Shown here: positions 52,254 to 59,651 of the stretch, in pieces
Numbering within the stretch: position 1 is the first letter of the stretch
Layout: every line of letters begins with the position of its first letter
From: Streptomyces aurantiogriseus
GTDB taxonomy: Bacteria > Actinomycetota > Actinomycetes > Streptomycetales > Streptomycetaceae
Assembly: GCF_014649375.1 (NCBI RefSeq)
Contig: NZ_BMSX01000008.1
Location: 186,001 to 250,000 of the forward strand
Direction: 5' to 3'
DNA length: 64,000 nucleotides
Program-made: the position numbers and the translations under genes
Notes under the pieces: model-generated
The model's database searches: none
Seen by the model: only the letters and a program-made list of their open reading frames with translations
Told to the model about the DNA's origin: nothing

Positions 52254-52568
52254 ATGGACATCTTGCGAGAAGATGAGCGCTGTGGGATCTGCGGTCAGCC
52301 GATGGATGCCCACGAGGCCCATCAGCAGCACGAGGACGGCAAGCCCGCCCGAAAGGGAGGGCGCATCTCGTACGTCGTCGTGGAGGTGCGCGGAGCCACT
52401 GTCCATTACCAGGAGACCGAGAACCCCGGTCGGAGGTTCCAGTCCGGTGCTTCCGATGTGGCCGGAAACCTTCGAATCGATATTTCCGAACTGCCCGGAT
52501 GCCACTTCACGTGCTGGGTGGAGCCCACCCAATACGGCGTCATTCGAAGCGACTTCCAGCTCGCCTGA
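52254..52568 (+). CDS. Candidate immunity protein to the deaminase-like toxin
   Basis: A 104-residue protein from ATG 52254 (ggagg at 52237-52241, 12 bases upstream); ATG 52233 with AGGAG at 52221 would add seven residues (MWRYHSP). The N-terminus has CGICGQPMDAHEAH, a Cys/His-rich stretch that might bind zinc. The rest alternates beta strands (YVVVEVRGATVHYQ) and ends with a Cys/Trp-containing strand (GCHFTCWVEPTQYG). No family is recognised. It is called immunity because it follows the toxin tip and ends in a terminator, as at the three other cassettes downstream. Confidence 0.6.
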   Translation: MDILREDERCGICGQPMDAHEAHQQHEDGKPARKGGRISYVVVEVRGATVHYQETENPGRRFQSGASDVAGNLRIDISELPGCHFTCWVEPTQYGVIRSDFQLA

Positions 52569-52582
52569 CACCACGGGTTCGC

Positions 52583-52614
52583 AACGCCCGGCCGGGTTTC
52601 CTCGGCCGGGCGTT
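52583..52614 (+). terminator. Terminator of cassette A (after first immunity gene)
   Basis: A 12-bp perfect stem aacgcccggccg/cggccgggcgtt around ggtttcct. Its wording is nearly identical to the terminator at 58407-58442, which suggests that the two cassettes share ancestry. Confidence 0.9.
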
Positions 52615-52663
52615 CCGCCTTTTCATGGCTCGTTCGCGGGACGAGGCGTCATCACGGCCCACC

Positions 52664-53140
52664 TCATCGCCCCTCCGCCTCAAGCCTCAGCCCCTCCTCC
52701 ATCACGGCCCGCGCGATCGGCGCCGCGTCCCCGCCCCCGCTGATGTCCGTGCGGTTCGCCGCCGCGTCCTCCACCACCACCGCGACCGCGACCGCCGGCT
52801 GGGCCGAGTCCTTGGCCTGGGCCCAGGCGATGAACCAGGCGTAGGGGGCGCCTGTATTGCCCAGGCCGTGCTGGGCCGTGCCGGTCTTGCCGCCGACGCG
52901 GGCGCCGGGGATGGCCGGTTGGGTGCCGGTGCCGTTCTCGACCGCGCGGACCATCAGGTCCTGGAGGCGGGTCGCGGTCGAGGGGCTCATGGCCTGGCGG
53001 TAGCTGCGGCGGGCCCGTGGTGTCGACGGTGGTGCCGCCCGAGGTGGTGGTGCGCTCGACCAGGTGGGGGAGGGCGATCTTGCCGTTGTTGGCGACGGTC
53101 GCGGCGACCAGGGCGAGCCGGTGACCGGACGGCCGTCCAC
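52664..53140 (-). pseudogene. Penicillin-binding protein (transpeptidase) 3' fragment 1
   Basis: Minus-strand codons end at 52664. They give the end of a class B PBP: YRQAMSPSTATRLQDLMV, then KTGTAQHGLGNTGAPYAW (KTG box) and AVVVEDAAANRTDISGG to LRLEAEGR. A frameshift near 53012 joins this to SGHRLALVAATVANNGK in another frame. The transpeptidase Ser box and everything upstream are missing; at 53140 the fragment abuts RHS linker DNA of the next cassette. About 160 codons remain. It is the longest of three such fragments (57302, 59652) plus an eight-codon tail (58488). Confidence 0.85.
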
Positions 53141-53684
53141 CACGAGAAGGCCGCGGCCCTCAAGGGCGCGGGCCTGTCCGCGGCCCAGGTCGCGCAGGCT
53201 CAGGCCACCATGGGCAAGTCGCTGACGTCGGTGATCCTCGGGGCGGCCTGGGGCATCCTGAGCGACTTCATCGGTCTCACCGATGCCATGGCCTGCTTCG
53301 GCGGTGACATGTGGTCCTGCGGCAGCATGATCGTCGGGGCGATCCCGTGGACCAAGCTGGGCAAGATTCCGTCCTCAAGGCCGTCAGCCGCACGATCGAC
53401 GCCATCCAGGCGTTCAAGAAGGCCAAGGCGGCCGCCGAGGTGGTCCTCAAGGCCGCCAAGGCCGCGGAGGCCGCGGCATTGAAGGCCAAGAAGGCCGCCA
53501 TCGGCCTGGACCCGCGACACCCCGATGTCATTCAGGGCAGTGACAGCGACCTGCCGTTCGAGGACGGAACCTTCAGGACGGTCCACGCTGTCAATCCGTT
53601 CGGATTCAACCCGGTCAACGCGGAGACGGCCCGCGTCATGGAGCGAGGTGGTCTGCTGATCGTCTCGGCCGCAAAGCGGAACAA

Positions 53685-55374
53685 AGGGCTTGCAGATCAT
53701 TAACACGTCGTCTTGATCTTGTTTCGGGGCTCGCTGGTTTGGGTGAGAACCCGAGCCTGGAGGGCCGCGAGGGCGACGGGTGGCGTCGTCGCGGGCGGGA
53801 TGACGATGTCGTGTGCCTTGAACAGTTTCCTGTTCTTCAAAAGGGTGCGGTGCATCGCGGTCCGGCTGCTGCCGAACAGCACGGCGAGAGGTTCCGCGGC
53901 CAGGGCGACCCGCAGGTGTAGCACGGTGGACAGGACTTGTTCGGGGAAGGTGAGCCGGGGCGGACGGCCGCGCCGGGCATCGCCGTCTAGGGCCAAGGTC
54001 TCTGTGAGGCGGTTCAGTTGTTGCCGGGACATGCCGGTGAGGGTGGGATCGGACAGCAGGGCCTGGCTCCACTGCGGGGCTGGCGCCTGCGGAGCCTGGG
54101 CCACCGGGACGGCCGGGCGGGGCTGTGGGTGCAGGGCATAGTTCCAGTCGCCGTGGAATGCGTGGCGGGTCAGCGGCAGGGCCGCCATCTCCGCGTCACT
54201 GATACGGACTCCGGTGGGATAGGTGTTGGTGTCGAGGGCAGCACTCACGCGCAGTCCGGTGCTGGTGGTGGTCGCGGCGATGGACTGGACGATGACTTCG
54301 TGGCTGGTCAGCGGGCGGCCGCGCCAATTCATGGTGATGTGCGAGAAGAGCCGGTGCTCGATCTTGTTCCACTTCGATGTGCCTGGAGGCAGATGACACA
54401 CGGTGATGGTCAGTCCCGTCTCGGCGGCGAGCCGGGCGAGTTCGAGTTTCCAGGCCCGCGTGCGGTAGCCGTTGGAGCCACCCGCGTCGGCGGTGATCAG
54501 CAGCCGTGCCGCCTGCGGGTAGGCAGCCTGGCCCTCGCCGTGCCACCAGCGGCGGATCGACTCGGCCGCGAAGGCGGCAGTGTCGTGGTCGGTGCCGACG
54601 TTGACCCAGCCGGTGTTCGCCGCCAGGTCGTAGGGGACGGCCTTGCCCAGCTGCGGGTCGGCGAAGTCATGCACGCTCACCGGCACTGGCTCACCCGTCG
54701 GCCGCCACTGTCGGCCGTTGTTCTTGAACTCTTCGACGAGTTCCTTCTTCTTGGTGTCCACGCTGATCACGGGCTGCCCGGTGTCCCGGTGATCGCGGGC
54801 CTGCTCGTTGAGGTAGCGGAACTGGGCGTCCCGGTCCGGATGTTGGCTGCCCTCGATGGTCTTGGCGTTGGCCTGCAGGCTGAAGCCTTCCTCCCGCAGC
54901 AGGTCGGCGACGGTGTCGGCACTGACGCGGTGCCCGGCCCGGGTCAGCTCCTGCGCAAGCGCGCGGGTGGACTTCACCGTCCACCGCAGCGGCGACATCG
55001 GATCACCCCGTACATCCGGCTTCACCAGCGCCAGCAGGGCCGGCCGCAGCCCCGGATTCAGATCCGCGACCCGCTTGCGGCCCCCGCCAGGACGCCGCAC
55101 CCGCCCCAAAGGCTCCTCACCCGCCTCGAGTTCGAACACGCCCTTACGGACCGTCGTCTCACTGACCGCAGCGGCCTGAGCCACGGCCCGGACACCGCCG
55201 TGCCCCAGCCCCCGGGCCTCCGCAGCCATCAACAGCCGTCGCTGCCGCTCGTCCAGATGCGGGAGCAACACCGCGAGCTTCACGGCGAGTTGGTCACGAA
55301 TCTCATCCGGGATGCGCATACCACACCAACGAGCTTCAGAACGGGAAGCAACACCTTGATTCTCTGCAAGCCCT
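53685..55374. mobile_element. ISAzo13-family insertion sequence
   Basis: The element is 1690 bp with 12-bp perfect inverted ends AGGGCTTGCAGA (53685-53696 and the complement at 55363-55374). It is flanked by AA on both sides (53683-53684 and 55375-55376), a 2-bp target duplication. Deleting the element and one AA restores a continuous reading frame in the interrupted tip gene, which fixes the ends. It carries one transposase gene on the minus strand. Confidence 0.88.
53700..55319 (-). CDS. ISAzo13-family transposase
   Basis: A 539-residue transposase. I start at ATG 55319 (MRIPDEIRDQLAVKLAV); the frame is open further upstream to 55391 but passes through the IS end and flanking DNA. It begins with an HTH region (AVAQAAAVSETTVRKGV). 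The catalytic DDE-type core has VISVDTKKKELVEEFKN (first Asp), RLLITADAGGSNGYRTR (second Asp) and HLPPGTSKWNKIEHRLF with the final Glu. The CHLPPGTSKWNKIEHRL block is a hallmark of the ISAzo13 family. The C-terminal 150 residues add a Pro/Ala-rich linker and a further HTH-like part (RLTETLALDGDARRGR). The frame is intact and probably active. Confidence 0.9.
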   Translation of the reverse strand: MRIPDEIRDQLAVKLAVLLPHLDERQRRLLMAAEARGLGHGGVRAVAQAAAVSETTVRKGVFELEAGEEPLGRVRRPGGGRKRVADLNPGLRPALLALVKPDVRGDPMSPLRWTVKSTRALAQELTRAGHRVSADTVADLLREEGFSLQANAKTIEGSQHPDRDAQFRYLNEQARDHRDTGQPVISVDTKKKELVEEFKNNGRQWRPTGEPVPVSVHDFADPQLGKAVPYDLAANTGWVNVGTDHDTAAFAAESIRRWWHGEGQAAYPQAARLLITADAGGSNGYRTRAWKLELARLAAETGLTITVCHLPPGTSKWNKIEHRLFSHITMNWRGRPLTSHEVIVQSIAATTTSTGLRVSAALDTNTYPTGVRISDAEMAALPLTRHAFHGDWNYALHPQPRPAVPVAQAPQAPAPQWSQALLSDPTLTGMSRQQLNRLTETLALDGDARRGRPPRLTFPEQVLSTVLHLRVALAAEPLAVLFGSSRTAMHRTLLKNRKLFKAHDIVIPPATTPPVALAALQARVLTQTSEPRNKIKTTC

Positions 55375-55549
55375 AAGTTCGGGAAGGCCACAGCAGAGGA
55401 GATGGCCGCGGCAGGCTTCGAACTGCTCGAAGAGGGGGTCGGGGTTCACCCCTCCCACATGTTCGGGACGATGAAGTACACCGACGGCCGAGTCATCACA
55501 CCGCACGAGGGCGCGTTCGCGTGGCGCATGTACCGGAGGTTGTAGATCA

Positions 55550-55915
55550 GTGAAGGTTGAGGACGTCATGAGCTTCCTCGTCGACCACAGGGCTCCGAAT
55601 GTCACCCCCGGGTATGTCGCGGAGCAGCTGCTCTCCATGTCCTGGATCATCGATCCCAAGGACGGGGCGCAGATCTTCGTGACCGGGAAGGAGTGGCTGA
55701 AGTCGGACGACCCGTTTCGGGTCGAGGTCGCGATCGGACTGGAGAACCTGACCTATCTGGCCGACTCCTGGGAGGAGCTGGTCGAACTGGCCGAACCTCT
55801 CAAGGAGAAGTTCCCCACGATGGTCGCCGACATCGACGCCTGGATGGCGAGGGCTGAAGCCTCGTACGAAAGGCGCCGGACGGGTTCCTTCTGGGACGAC
55901 TACAAGCCCCACTGA
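55550..55915 (+). CDS. Candidate immunity protein of cassette B
   Basis: A 121-residue acidic protein from GTG 55550, with ggagg at 55535-55539 inside the end of the broken toxin; its start follows the toxin stop by five bases. The sequence is VKVEDVMSFLVDHRAPN, then SWIIDPKDGAQIFVTGK and LADSWEELVELAEPLKE, ending FWDDYKPH. It is rich in Asp/Glu, Trp and Leu, like many small immunity proteins, but I recognise no named family. The gene is intact although its cognate toxin is split by the IS. The interrupted hairpin at 55945/57274 is its terminator. Confidence 0.65.
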   Translation: MKVEDVMSFLVDHRAPNVTPGYVAEQLLSMSWIIDPKDGAQIFVTGKEWLKSDDPFRVEVAIGLENLTYLADSWEELVELAEPLKEKFPTMVADIDAWMARAEASYERRRTGSFWDDYKPH

Positions 55916-55977
55916 CGTCTCCTCGACCGATCGGCACCACAACGGAAGCCCCGCCAGGCACTGGGCGGATTCCAGGG

Positions 55978-57259
55978 GTCGTTGCAATACGTGGTTGTTG
56001 ATCAGGCCGCGAGCAGTTTATGCAGGCGCTCGGCTGGGGTTTCCCAGCCGAGCGTTTTGCGTGGCCGGCTGTTGAGTTCGGCTGCGACGGCCTCCAGGTG
56101 GTCGGGGCCGTGGACGGACAGGTCGGTGCCCTTGGGAAAGTACTGCCGAAGCAGTCCGTTCGTGTTCTCGTTCGATCCGCGCTGCCAGGGGCTGGCCGGG
56201 TCGCAGAAGTAGACCGGGATGTCGGTGGCCACGGTGAAGGCGTGGTGGGCGGCCATCTCGGAACCCTGGTCCCAGGTCAGTGACTTGACCAGGTGCCGGG
56301 GCAGCGTCTGGACGGTGGTCTGCAGGGCGGTGCTGACATATTCGGCGCCACGGCCCTGGGGCAGGTGGACGAGCAGCACGTAGCGGGTGGCCCACTCAAC
56401 CAGAGTGCCGATGGCGGACGCGCCGTCCTTGCCGATGATCAGCTCGCCTTCCCAGTGGCCGGGCACGGCACGATCGTCCGCTTCGGCGGGCCGTTCGCTG
56501 ATCATGACCATGGGGTGGGCGAAGCGCGGCTGCCGAGGGGCAGCCTGCCGGTGCGGCTTGCGCCTAGCTCGTCCTGTGCGCAGGGCCTTGGCCAGCTCAC
56601 GGCGCAGTTCCCCGCGGCCCTGGACGTAGAGGGCCTGATAGATCGTCTCGTGGACCACGTGCATCTCCGGCCGGCTGGGGAACCGTCTGCGAAGAGCGTG
56701 ACAGATCTGTTCTGGGCTCCACCGCATCGCCAGGTGAGCCTGGATGAAGTCCCGCAGCTCGGTGTTCTGGCCGATCTTGCTGGGTTTGGGTCGGGGCCGG
56801 CGTTGGTCGGCCCGGCGCTGTGCGGCGTGGGGACGGTAGGCCCATCGGGTGCGGTCACCGCGCAGGGGCATGCTGTTGCGGCGTATTTCACGGCTGATCG
56901 TCGACGGGCTGCGGCCCAGCTCGGCGGCGATGGCCCGGACGGACGCTTTCTCACGCAGCCGGTCGGCTATGTGGATGCGTTCGTCTTCCCGCAGGTACCT
57001 CGTGGACGAAGGCTCGGGCTCCTGCTCCGGCAGAGCAGGAGCCCGCCGCCGCTTCGGGTCGTCCGGCCGTTTCGCCATTCGCGGCCGGTCCGCTCATGGA
57101 CGCCGACCTGTCGGCTTGCCTCTCGGTTGGTCAGCCCCATCTGCACGAGCCGGAAGTATTCCTCCCGTTCTCGCCGCAGCTTCACAGGCCCCTGAGCCTT
57201 GCGAACCTTACGGATCTCGAAGTCCATCGCACCCCTTGAGCTGGGGTGTTGCGACGACC
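55978..57259. mobile_element. IS30-family insertion sequence
   Basis: The element is about 1282 bp. The ends are imperfect inverted repeats: ggtcgttgcaatac (55978-55991) and the complement of gtgttgcgacgacc (57246-57259), matching at 12 of 14. It carries an IS30 transposase on the minus strand. Target duplications could not be identified, so the outer bases are uncertain by a few positions. Confidence 0.75.
56002..57078 (-). CDS. IS30-family transposase (main frame; N-terminal part frameshifted)
   Basis: A 358-residue frame with VRAIAAELGRSPSTISREI (helix-turn-helix) and the DDE core: GHWEGELIIGKDGASAIGT (first Asp), KSLTWDQGSEMAAHHAF (second Asp) and SPWQRGSNENTNGLLRQYF (Glu), the IS30 hallmark. 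The N-terminus MAKRPDDPKRRRAP is unusual. Upstream, 57227 to about 57050 in another frame encodes the normal IS30 start, MDFEIRKVRKAQGPVK, with LTNREASRQVGVHERTG and WRNGRTT. The two frames overlap near 57050, where a one-base slip would join them: either a mutation or programmed frameshifting. The catalytic part is complete. Confidence 0.88.
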   Translation of the reverse strand: MAKRPDDPKRRRAPALPEQEPEPSSTRYLREDERIHIADRLREKASVRAIAAELGRSPSTISREIRRNSMPLRGDRTRWAYRPHAAQRRADQRRPRPKPSKIGQNTELRDFIQAHLAMRWSPEQICHALRRRFPSRPEMHVVHETIYQALYVQGRGELRRELAKALRTGRARRKPHRQAAPRQPRFAHPMVMISERPAEADDRAVPGHWEGELIIGKDGASAIGTLVEWATRYVLLVHLPQGRGAEYVSTALQTTVQTLPRHLVKSLTWDQGSEMAAHHAFTVATDIPVYFCDPASPWQRGSNENTNGLLRQYFPKGTDLSVHGPDHLEAVAAELNSRPRKTLGWETPAERLHKLLAA

Positions 57260-57301
57260 ACTAGAACCGAAGCTGCCTGGCGGGGCTTCCCGCTTTCTCC
57301 G

Positions 57302-57676
57302 CTACGACCGCCCCCGTACCTCCGCCTCCAGCCTGAGCGCCTCCTCCATCACCGCCCTCGCGATCAATGCCGCGCTCCCGCCCCCCGAGATCTCCGTGCG
57401 GTTGGCCTCGGCGTCCTCCACCACCACCGCGACCGCGACCGCCGGCTGGGCCGAGTCGGCCGCCTGGGCCCAGGCGATGAACCAGGCGTAAGGGGTGCCC
57501 GTGTTGCCCAGGCCGTGCTGGGCGGTGCCCGTCTTGCCGCCGACCCCGACCCCGGCGCCGGGGTCGGCCGCGTTGGTGCCGGTGCCGGGGTCGACCGCGC
57601 GGACCATCAGCTCCTGGAGGCGGGCCGCGGTCGAGGGGCTCATGGCCTGGCGGTAGCTGCGGCGGCCCGTGGTGGG
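57302..57676 (-). pseudogene. Penicillin-binding protein 3' fragment 2
   Basis: Ending at 57302, the minus strand reads YRQAMSPSTAARLQELMV, KTGTAQHGLGNTGTPYAW, then AVAVVVEDAEANRTEISG to LRLEAEVRGRS. It is homologous to fragment 1 but not identical: it has DPGTGTNAADPGAGVGV where fragment 1 has ENGTGTQPAIPGARV, so it is an older or independent copy. It covers about 125 codons and joins an IS982-like remnant at about 57676. There is no start or Ser box. Confidence 0.82.
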
Positions 57677-57737
57677 CCACATGGTCGTCGATGAACACGT
57701 ACAGTGCCGCCAGAAGGGCGTCCAGGTTTGTCGTCAC
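57677..57737 (-). pseudogene. IS982-like transposase, first 20 codons only
   Basis: From GTG 57737 the minus strand reads VTTNLDALLAALYVFIDD and HV before joining the PBP fragment. The N-terminal TTNLDALL-ALYV pattern is characteristic of IS982-family transposases in actinobacteria (from memory). The rest is deleted, so it marks a former IS between two cassettes. Confidence 0.6.
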
Positions 57738-57789
57738 ACACGAGCCAACGGGCGCCCTTCGCCATGGTCGCGGCCAGCACAAACATCGG

Positions 57790-57867
57790 ACTCATTCATC
57801 TAGCGGCCGTGACGCGCTCAAGCTCTTCAACGAGAACATCACCGCATGGGAGGTGGTCAGGCGATGA
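57790..57867 (+). pseudogene. Displaced RHS tip C: toxin C-terminal remnant
   Basis: Only the last 20 or so codons remain: SSSGRDALKLFNENITAWEV ending VRR and TGA at 57865-57867. The stop overlaps the start of the next gene (ATGA), the normal toxin-immunity junction. The fold cannot be told from so little. The identification rests on position: it precedes an immunity-type gene and follows PBP fragment 2. Confidence 0.6.
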
Positions 57868-58382
57868 CCCCAGAGGAGCGGGATCTGGTCATGGACCTGG
57901 TGCTCGTACCGGGTAAAGGCCGGACGCGCACGCTGGACGAGGTGCTCGCCCACTTCGGCGAGTCCGACGGTGGGGTCCTGGCGCTCCGGCTACTCCGGGA
58001 CGCCATGGAGCGCCGGGACGCCGACGACGTCGAGATGGCGTTGATCGTCAAGGCCGCCGCCGGCGCCTCGGGCGAGGAGTTCCTGGAGCCGTTGATCGAG
58101 CTGTCCCGTGCCGACTGGCACACTCGCCACGAGGATGTCGTGCGCATGCTGGGCAAGCTCCGCTCGCCCAGGGCGGTGCCGGCGCTGCGCGAGGCGGCTC
58201 GCTGGGTTCCCGAGTACCTGGACTGGGACGAGAACCGGGCGCTCGCGGTGAAGGCGATCTGGGCTCTCGGCGCCATTACCGGCGCGGAGGCCCGGGAGGC
58301 CCTCGAGGGCTTGCGCGACGACGAGAACGAGATCATCCGTGAGAACGCGGTGAAGCAGCTCGCACGCCGCGGCGAGCTCTGA
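57864..58382 (+). CDS. HEAT-repeat candidate immunity protein of cassette C
   Basis: A 172-residue protein from ATG 57864, chosen because it overlaps the toxin-tip stop (ATGA) and has gggaggtgg upstream; an upstream in-frame start at 57846 lies inside the toxin frame. It is all-helical with repeating pairs: VLALRLLRDAMERRDADDV, then RHEDVVRMLGKLRSPRAVP, ALREAARWVPEYLDWDEN, and AGALGAITGAEAREALEGL-like ALGAITGAEAREALEGLRD ending ENAVKQLARRGEL, as in HEAT/PBS-lyase repeats. HEAT-like immunity proteins are known in polymorphic toxin systems. Its toxin is almost entirely lost while this frame is intact. Confidence 0.75.
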   Translation: MTPEERDLVMDLVLVPGKGRTRTLDEVLAHFGESDGGVLALRLLRDAMERRDADDVEMALIVKAAAGASGEEFLEPLIELSRADWHTRHEDVVRMLGKLRSPRAVPALREAARWVPEYLDWDENRALAVKAIWALGAITGAEAREALEGLRDDENEIIRENAVKQLARRGEL

Positions 58383-58406
58383 CCGCGGACTCGTAGCCGT
58401 TCATCC

Positions 58407-58442
58407 GGAACGCCCGGCCGAGTTTCCTCGGCCGGGCGTTCC
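58407..58442 (+). terminator. Terminator of cassette C
   Basis: Stem ggaacgcccggccg/cggccgggcgttcc (14 bp) around agtttcct, nearly the same wording as at 52583-52614. It lies 24 bases after the immunity stop. Confidence 0.9.
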
Positions 58443-58487
58443 GCCGTATCCGGAGCCTATCGAGAGGTGGGGCATCACCCTCGCGCC

Positions 58488-58514
58488 TCACCGCCCCCGC
58501 GCCTCCGCCTCCAA
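58488..58514 (-). pseudogene. Last eight codons of a PBP gene (3' fragment 3)
   Basis: The minus strand reads LEAEARGR and stop (58488-58490), the same ending as PBP fragments 1, 2 and 4. It is too short to mean much alone, but it lies exactly where the other cassettes have a PBP fragment, between the terminator and the next tip. Confidence 0.6.
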
Positions 58515-59177
58515 CGGTTCAGCCGGCTCGAAGACGGCCCAGGTCACCGCGACCGACGGCCACCCCTTCTGGGTCCCCGAGCTCGGCAGGTGGATCGACG
58601 CCACCGACCTGAAGTCGGGCGAGTGGCTTCAGACCAGCACTGGTACGTATGTACAGGTCACCGCCGTCCAGCGGTGGACCGGTCTGGGCGCCAGGGTTCA
58701 CAACCTGACCGTCTCGGACGTCCACACCTACTACGTGGTGGCGAGCGGTGCCCCGATCCTGGTCCACAACTGTGGAAGGAACCAGGACGGGTATCTGTAC
58801 CGCGGTCTTGCCAGGGGGCACAACCGCTACGATGCCGCTGCTGAAGGCCGTGCGGTTCCCATCGGAGGCAACCGGACCATCGAAGAGCACTCGGGTGGAA
58901 ACAAGACAGACAGCAACTTCACGTCGTGAACGGATGACCCCGACACGGCCGCGGAAAGTGCCCAGACTCTGGGCGACAACTGGGTTGGGGAAGGTGTGGT
59001 GCTGCGCATCAGGGTGGCAAACATCGATCCCGCCATCGGGCCGTCGAGGAATATTCAGATCCACGACACGGAATATGAAAACTGGGGTGAAGACGAGCAT
59101 CTCATTGTCGGTGAAATCGAGGCCGACGAGATCAGCTTCGACCTCGGGGAGACCTGGTCACCCGTCAGGCGGCGATG
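58515..59177 (+). pseudogene. Displaced RHS tip D: half Hint domain plus ADP-ribosyltransferase-like toxin with a nonsense codon
   Basis: The frame starts in the middle of a Hint domain with no start codon: SKTAQVTATDGHPFWVPEL, WIDATDLKSGEWLQTSTG and VHTYYVVASGAPILVHN. The tip follows: QDGYLYRGLARGHNRYDAA (Arg of the R-S-E triad), then GGNRTIEEHSGGNKTDSNFTS. A TGA (58927-58929) stands where TGG would give FTSWTDDPDT (the Ser motif). The same frame continues AESAQTLGDNWVGEGVVLR and EDEHLIVGEIEADEISF, where the catalytic Glu is expected, to WSPVRRR and TGA 59175-59177. The match to an arginine-type ADP-ribosyltransferase is inferred from the three spaced motifs. Confidence 0.75.
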
Positions 59178-59179
59178 AG

Positions 59180-59560
59180 ATGAACGAAGTATCCGCGAGT
59201 GAACTGCTCGCCGCATGGGAGTCCGGATCCGAGGTCAGTGTTCAGGCCAAAGATGCACTGCTTTCTGGAGCGCATTTCAACGTCTGGCTCGACACCGTTC
59301 CGGCGCCGAGACTTCGGGGCGTCCTGCGCCGCAGGGTGACAGCCACGCGACGGCGCGGCAGGCCGGTCGTCGGGGCCACGGAATGCCTTGCGAGTCTTGC
59401 CGAAATGGGCGAGCGGGGCCTTCTGGTGGGCTACGTGGACGACCGCGAACGAGCGGGACACTGGTTTCAGCTCTACCTCGATCCGCACCCGCTCAAAGTG
59501 ATCGGATGCGTCAGGGTCGGCATCTCCTCCGGAGATGACCCCGGCACTGGTCCCGCATAA
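59180..59560 (+). CDS. Candidate immunity protein of cassette D
   Basis: A 126-residue protein from ATG 59180, two bases after the tip-D stop. The sequence begins MNEVSASELLAAWESGSEV, then GVLRRRVTATRRRGRPVVG, ATECLASLAEMGERGLLVG and YVDDRERAGHWFQLYLDP. It has a basic Arg-rich stretch and an aromatic C-terminal part. No named family is recognised. It is intact next to a toxin with a nonsense codon and is followed by a strong terminator at 59588. Confidence 0.65.
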   Translation: MNEVSASELLAAWESGSEVSVQAKDALLSGAHFNVWLDTVPAPRLRGVLRRRVTATRRRGRPVVGATECLASLAEMGERGLLVGYVDDRERAGHWFQLYLDPHPLKVIGCVRVGISSGDDPGTGPA

Positions 59561-59587
59561 CACCGCGGGTAGACGAAGCCACAGTGC

Positions 59588-59629
59588 CCCAGCGGCCCCA
59601 CCGGATCTGCTTCCGGTGGGGCCGCTGGG
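59588..59629 (+). terminator. Terminator of cassette D
   Basis: An 18-bp perfect stem (cccagcggccccaccgga with tccggtggggccgctggg) around six bases, 27 bases after the immunity stop. It is the strongest hairpin in the window and is followed by ttctt. Confidence 0.93.
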
Positions 59630-59651
59630 TTCTTCGCGGCGGGCCCGCGTC

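Larger units (their letters stand above)
53141..55544 (+). pseudogene. Displaced RHS tip B: linker plus methyltransferase-like toxin, split by an IS
   Basis: Starting at 53141 the DNA repeats the linker of the giant toxin (LSAAQVAQAQATMGKSL, then DAMACFGGDMWSCGSM), but has no start codon and a frameshift near 53372. The second frame continues IQAFKKAKAAAEVVLKAAK and enters the tip GLDPRHPDVIQGSDSDLPF, VHAVNPFGFNPVNAETARV and MERGGLLIVSAAKRN, resembling SAM-dependent methyltransferases. An ISAzo13-type element splits it after AAKRN. Beyond the IS (55375-55544) it resumes FGKATAEEMAAAGFELL to EGAFAWRMYRRL and TAG. Removing the IS and one AA copy restores KRNKFGKATAEE. No Hint domain precedes this tip. 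Confidence 0.8.
55945..57290 (+). terminator. Terminator hairpin of cassette B, split by an IS30-type element
   Basis: Arms ggaagccccgccaggca (55945-55961) and tgcctggcggggcttcc (57274-57290) are exact reverse complements over 17 bp, but are 1.3 kb apart because an IS30-family element (55978-57259) has inserted between them, that is, in the original loop. The right arm is followed by cgctttctcc. As the hairpin is now split, read-through from the immunity gene is expected. Confidence 0.85.

Noticed and set aside
47199..52574. A 1791-codon open frame antisense to the giant toxin
   Set aside because: It is a shadow of the GC-rich coding strand: no ribosome-binding site, no domain, and low-complexity Val/Gly/Arg/Asp-rich composition typical of antisense frames.
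57846..57863. An earlier start for the HEAT-repeat immunity gene
   Set aside because: It would lie inside the last codons of the toxin frame; ATG 57864 gives the typical ATGA toxin-immunity junction.
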